DNA from: Leisingera daeponensis
GTDB taxonomy: Bacteria; Pseudomonadota; Alphaproteobacteria; Rhodobacterales; Rhodobacteraceae
DNA: 53,708 nt
Assembly: GCF_019801465.1 (NCBI RefSeq)
Contig: NZ_JAHVJA010000018.1
Location: forward strand, 1 to 53,708
Direction of reading: 5' to 3'
Under the pieces are notes generated by a model. The model was not told the DNA's origin. It searched no databases and was given only the letters and a program-made list of their open reading frames with translations. Each line of letters opens with the position of its first letter. The stretch's first letter is position 1. A program made the position numbers and the translations under genes. Shown piece after piece: positions 52,201-53,708 of this stretch.

Positions 52201-53013
52201 AGCAATGCAGATAGTCAGCCGCTTCGGATAGGCTCGGTTATTCTCGCGCAACAAATCATCCCGTTACTGCGTGTGGATGAGGATTGGACCAAACAGCATT
52301 TGATACCAGCGTTTGAATGGGATGCGGACGTCACAAAAGCCGCTGCGATGTGGGACAGTTTTTTGCATGCCCCAAGAATCTACCTACCACTGCTTGAACT
52401 ACTAAAATCGCCATTTTTGGCCGTTCCCGACCACATTGGTGTTCTGGAAGAACAGTGCATGAAGCAATATACGAGGTTCTTAACCTACATTGCCTTAGGC
52501 GAAACTTCGGTTTTTAGCTCCAAGGAACTTCGAGACGTATTTTCCAACCTTCCTGCCAAGTATCTTAACACTGTAGCAGAGACACTGTTCCGAGCCTTGC
52601 AGGGTGCAGGGGAACAACAAGAAGAATACCTAAAGAACCGGGTCATACCATTTGTGAAAAACTTTTGGCCCAGTAAGCCCGAAGCACGCACTGAGATAAC
52701 TTTCCGGTACTTCGCGCAGATGGCCGCGGTATCTCGAAAGGGCTTTCAAGACGCGTTCACTTGTTTCAAAAATCACCTAGGACAGACAACGGATTTTAAC
52801 TACCTGCTTCATCTCCTAGAAGATGGTGAACTGGCCGCTGACCATCCCAGTGAAATACTAGCGCTACTGAGCGCCACAATCCCTGCAGATGTTCCCTATT
52901 TGCATGGCAGGTTGGGTCCTTTGTTGGCCATTATCCAGGGAGCCAATCCTGCTCTCTCAAATGACCCAAACTTCATTCGGCTCACTGTCCTGTCGCAGCA
53001 ACACGAAAACTAG
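49278..53013 (+). pseudogene. Dsr1-like antiphage sirtuin, two frameshifts
   Basis: Three frames together cover about 1245 codons, the size of defence-associated sirtuin Dsr1. Frame one (49278-50072) is the SIR2 domain: VVFFCGAGISYP, LITTNFDRVFEE (NAD-binding and catalytic Asn), DGLIYLHGLLDG (catalytic His) and CFVGYSINDPILRY. The text continues one frame away from about 50036 (QTESEWAAKNVVPILYKN) to 50638, and again from about 50630 (KALEDSNHLNPTMRKLWEF) to 53013 as a long helical sensor region. Adding one A to the A4 at 50031-50034 and one to the A5 at 50627-50631 restores a single frame. Dsr1 proteins deplete NAD+ on phage infection. The gene is AT-rich compared with its neighbours, consistent with acquisition. 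The breaks may be true slippage or homopolymer errors. Confidence 0.8.
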
Positions 53014-53284
53014 GGCGCAAGAAAGCGGACATTAGGAGCGGTCGCAGCGAAGGTCCGCTTTCCGCCCTTACTGCATGCGAACCAGCCGTGGATCTGCGGC
53101 GGGCCGGAGGTCTGCTTCGGCCTGGCTTGAGCCGATCAAGACTGGCCTTGGGCAGGCTGGTTGTGACTAAATTCGCCCAAACCAGCACTATCGGCGCTAT
53201 TCTAGGCAACCGCGCCAACCTTCTATCCATACGTCGCAAGCTGTGTTCCGAGAACCTGCCAAATTACTGGTCGGTGACACGACA
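53014..53284. other. 270-base spacer with repeat
   Basis: Contains a type B repeat at 53042-53060 and a block resembling 7804-7835 (CGGCCTGGCTTGAGCCGATCA compared with CGGGCTGGCTTGAGCCGATCA). No gene seen. Confidence 0.45.
53042..53060. repeat. Dispersed intergenic repeat, type B copy
   Basis: CGCAGCGAAGGTCCGCTTT. A neighbouring 20-base block around 53118-53138 (TGGCTTGAGCCGATCA) recurs exactly near 7812-7827, so this spacer and that at 7.7-7.8 kb share at least two elements in the same order. Confidence 0.45.
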
Positions 53285-53605
53285 TCAAAACTCTGCTGAA
53301 TAAATAGTGATTGGGTCAATGCTCGTGGCCGTAAAGCATATTTTTTCCGTTTGCCCGGACAGAGACCGCGCAACCAAAGATCCGTACCCGTAGGCCTCAA
53401 CTTTGGTGAACCCGAAGGCTGTAAACTTGCTACCCCTTGGTTTGCCCCATATGAAAACGCCTGTACCAAGCTCGTAGGCGACTTCGTGGTCTGAAACTAT
53501 TGTGTATTCTATGCGAGCTGCAACATGCCATCCCAACTCAACCCAATCTGCTCCAACTTTTGAGCATTCATATCCACGTGCGAGCGCGCTAGGCTCTGGA
53601 CTCAT
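53285..53605 (-). CDS. Unknown protein, 5' end interrupted by the IS
   Basis: A 106-residue frame whose first seven codons (MSPEPSA) come from the IS terminus (53586-53605) and whose remainder is unique DNA. The native gene presumably began further upstream and was cut by the insertion. The remaining protein (WHVAARIEYTIVSDHEVAYELGTGVFIWGKPRG) is beta-rich and not recognised. Without the IS-provided ATG no other start in the IS-free part gives a sizeable product. Confidence 0.45.
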   Translation of the reverse strand: MSPEPSALARGYECSKVGADWVELGWHVAARIEYTIVSDHEVAYELGTGVFIWGKPRGSKFTAFGFTKVEAYGYGSLVARSLSGQTEKICFTATSIDPITIYSAEF

Positions 53606-53708
53606 TGAGTTTCAAAGCCAGTAGATAACGAGGGCTGCAAGCGCGATTGCTGACAGGAAGACTTTTGGGCATCTGTCGTATCGTGTCGCAACCCGCCGCC
53701 AGTCCTTC
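53586..53708 (-). mobile_element. Right end of an IS5-family insertion sequence (partial, inverted copy)
   Basis: Exact reverse complement of positions 1-123. The transposase tail is encoded on the minus strand from the window end. The transposase 3' ends of the two copies both face inwards, so the intact elements would flank the window in opposite orientations. Confidence 0.8.
53612..53707 (-). CDS. IS5-family transposase, C-terminal end only (partial)
   Basis: The same 31 C-terminal residues as at 2-97, ending LAALVIYWL and stop. The rest of the gene lies beyond the window. Confidence 0.8.
   Translation of the reverse strand, partial: KDWRRVATRYDRCPKVFLSAIALAALVIYWL

Noticed and set aside
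1-53708. tRNA, rRNA or CRISPR array
   Set aside because: I saw no regularly spaced repeats, rRNA text or tRNA-like cloverleaf sequences while reading the window; a dedicated scan was not possible.

Overview
The window looks like most or all of one plasmid contig from an alphaproteobacterium of the Rhodobacteraceae (Roseobacter group). The signs are a repA-repB-repC replication/partition operon with its counter-transcribed-RNA gap, a DUF1403/integrase pair, a DUF3768 protein, a MobC/relaxase pair, and many transport and catabolic operons with LysR, LuxR or BetI regulators. The genus cannot be fixed from sequence alone. Both ends carry the same 123-bp 3' end of an IS5-family element in inverted orientation, so the assembly very probably stopped at copies of that IS.

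Layout. (a) 0.5-4.3 kb: an ECF sigma / anti-sigma stress unit with a secreted DUF4394 protein, a fasciclin protein, a Tat-type MsrB and a frameshifted DoxX gene; two promoters share TGAAAC-N17-CGTGG. (b) 4.5-7.5 kb: a HEPN-type protein, apparently frameshifted, and an unknown membrane protein. (c) 8-14.6 kb: LuxR regulator, amidase and a branched-chain/amide-type ABC transporter with a fused permease-ATPase and a frameshifted livF. (d) 15-20.2 kb: SSS symporter, CobW-type GTPase, YtcJ-like amidohydrolase and divergent LysR. (e) 20.3-28.2 kb: decayed DUF1403, tyrosine recombinase, repABC and a field of parS-like palindromes. (f) 28.2-36.3 kb: TacAT-type toxin-antitoxin, DUF3768, an unknown protein, a second ParA/ParB pair with its own palindromes, MobC and relaxase, and an IS110 remnant. 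(g) 36.3-43.5 kb: MFS transporter, nucleobase-type deaminase and ankyrin lipoprotein operon, LysR, Tat-exported cytosine-deaminase-like amidohydrolase, gene fragments, BetI-like regulator and an exported alpha/beta hydrolase. (h) 43.8-48.5 kb: an H-NS protein and a compact four-gene operon. (i) 49.3-53.0 kb: a Dsr1-like antiphage sirtuin gene with two frameshifts.

The most novel part is the four-gene operon at 44.4-48.5 kb. It encodes an L-asparaginase fused to a bulb-type lectin domain, a possible papain-like cysteine hydrolase, an Ntn hydrolase resembling peptidase C45, and a protein resembling N-terminal asparagine amidohydrolase (NTAN1). These are four apparently unrelated amide-hydrolase folds in one transcription unit; I know of no described system with this make-up.

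Two wider themes emerge. Hydrolysis of C-N bonds recurs in four separate operons, suggesting a nitrogen-scavenging accessory replicon. Single-base disruptions are also frequent (doxX, HEPN gene, livF, DUF1403, Dsr1). Some sit in homopolymers and could be sequencing errors; one lies in a perfect inverted repeat and looks like a real template-switch mutation.
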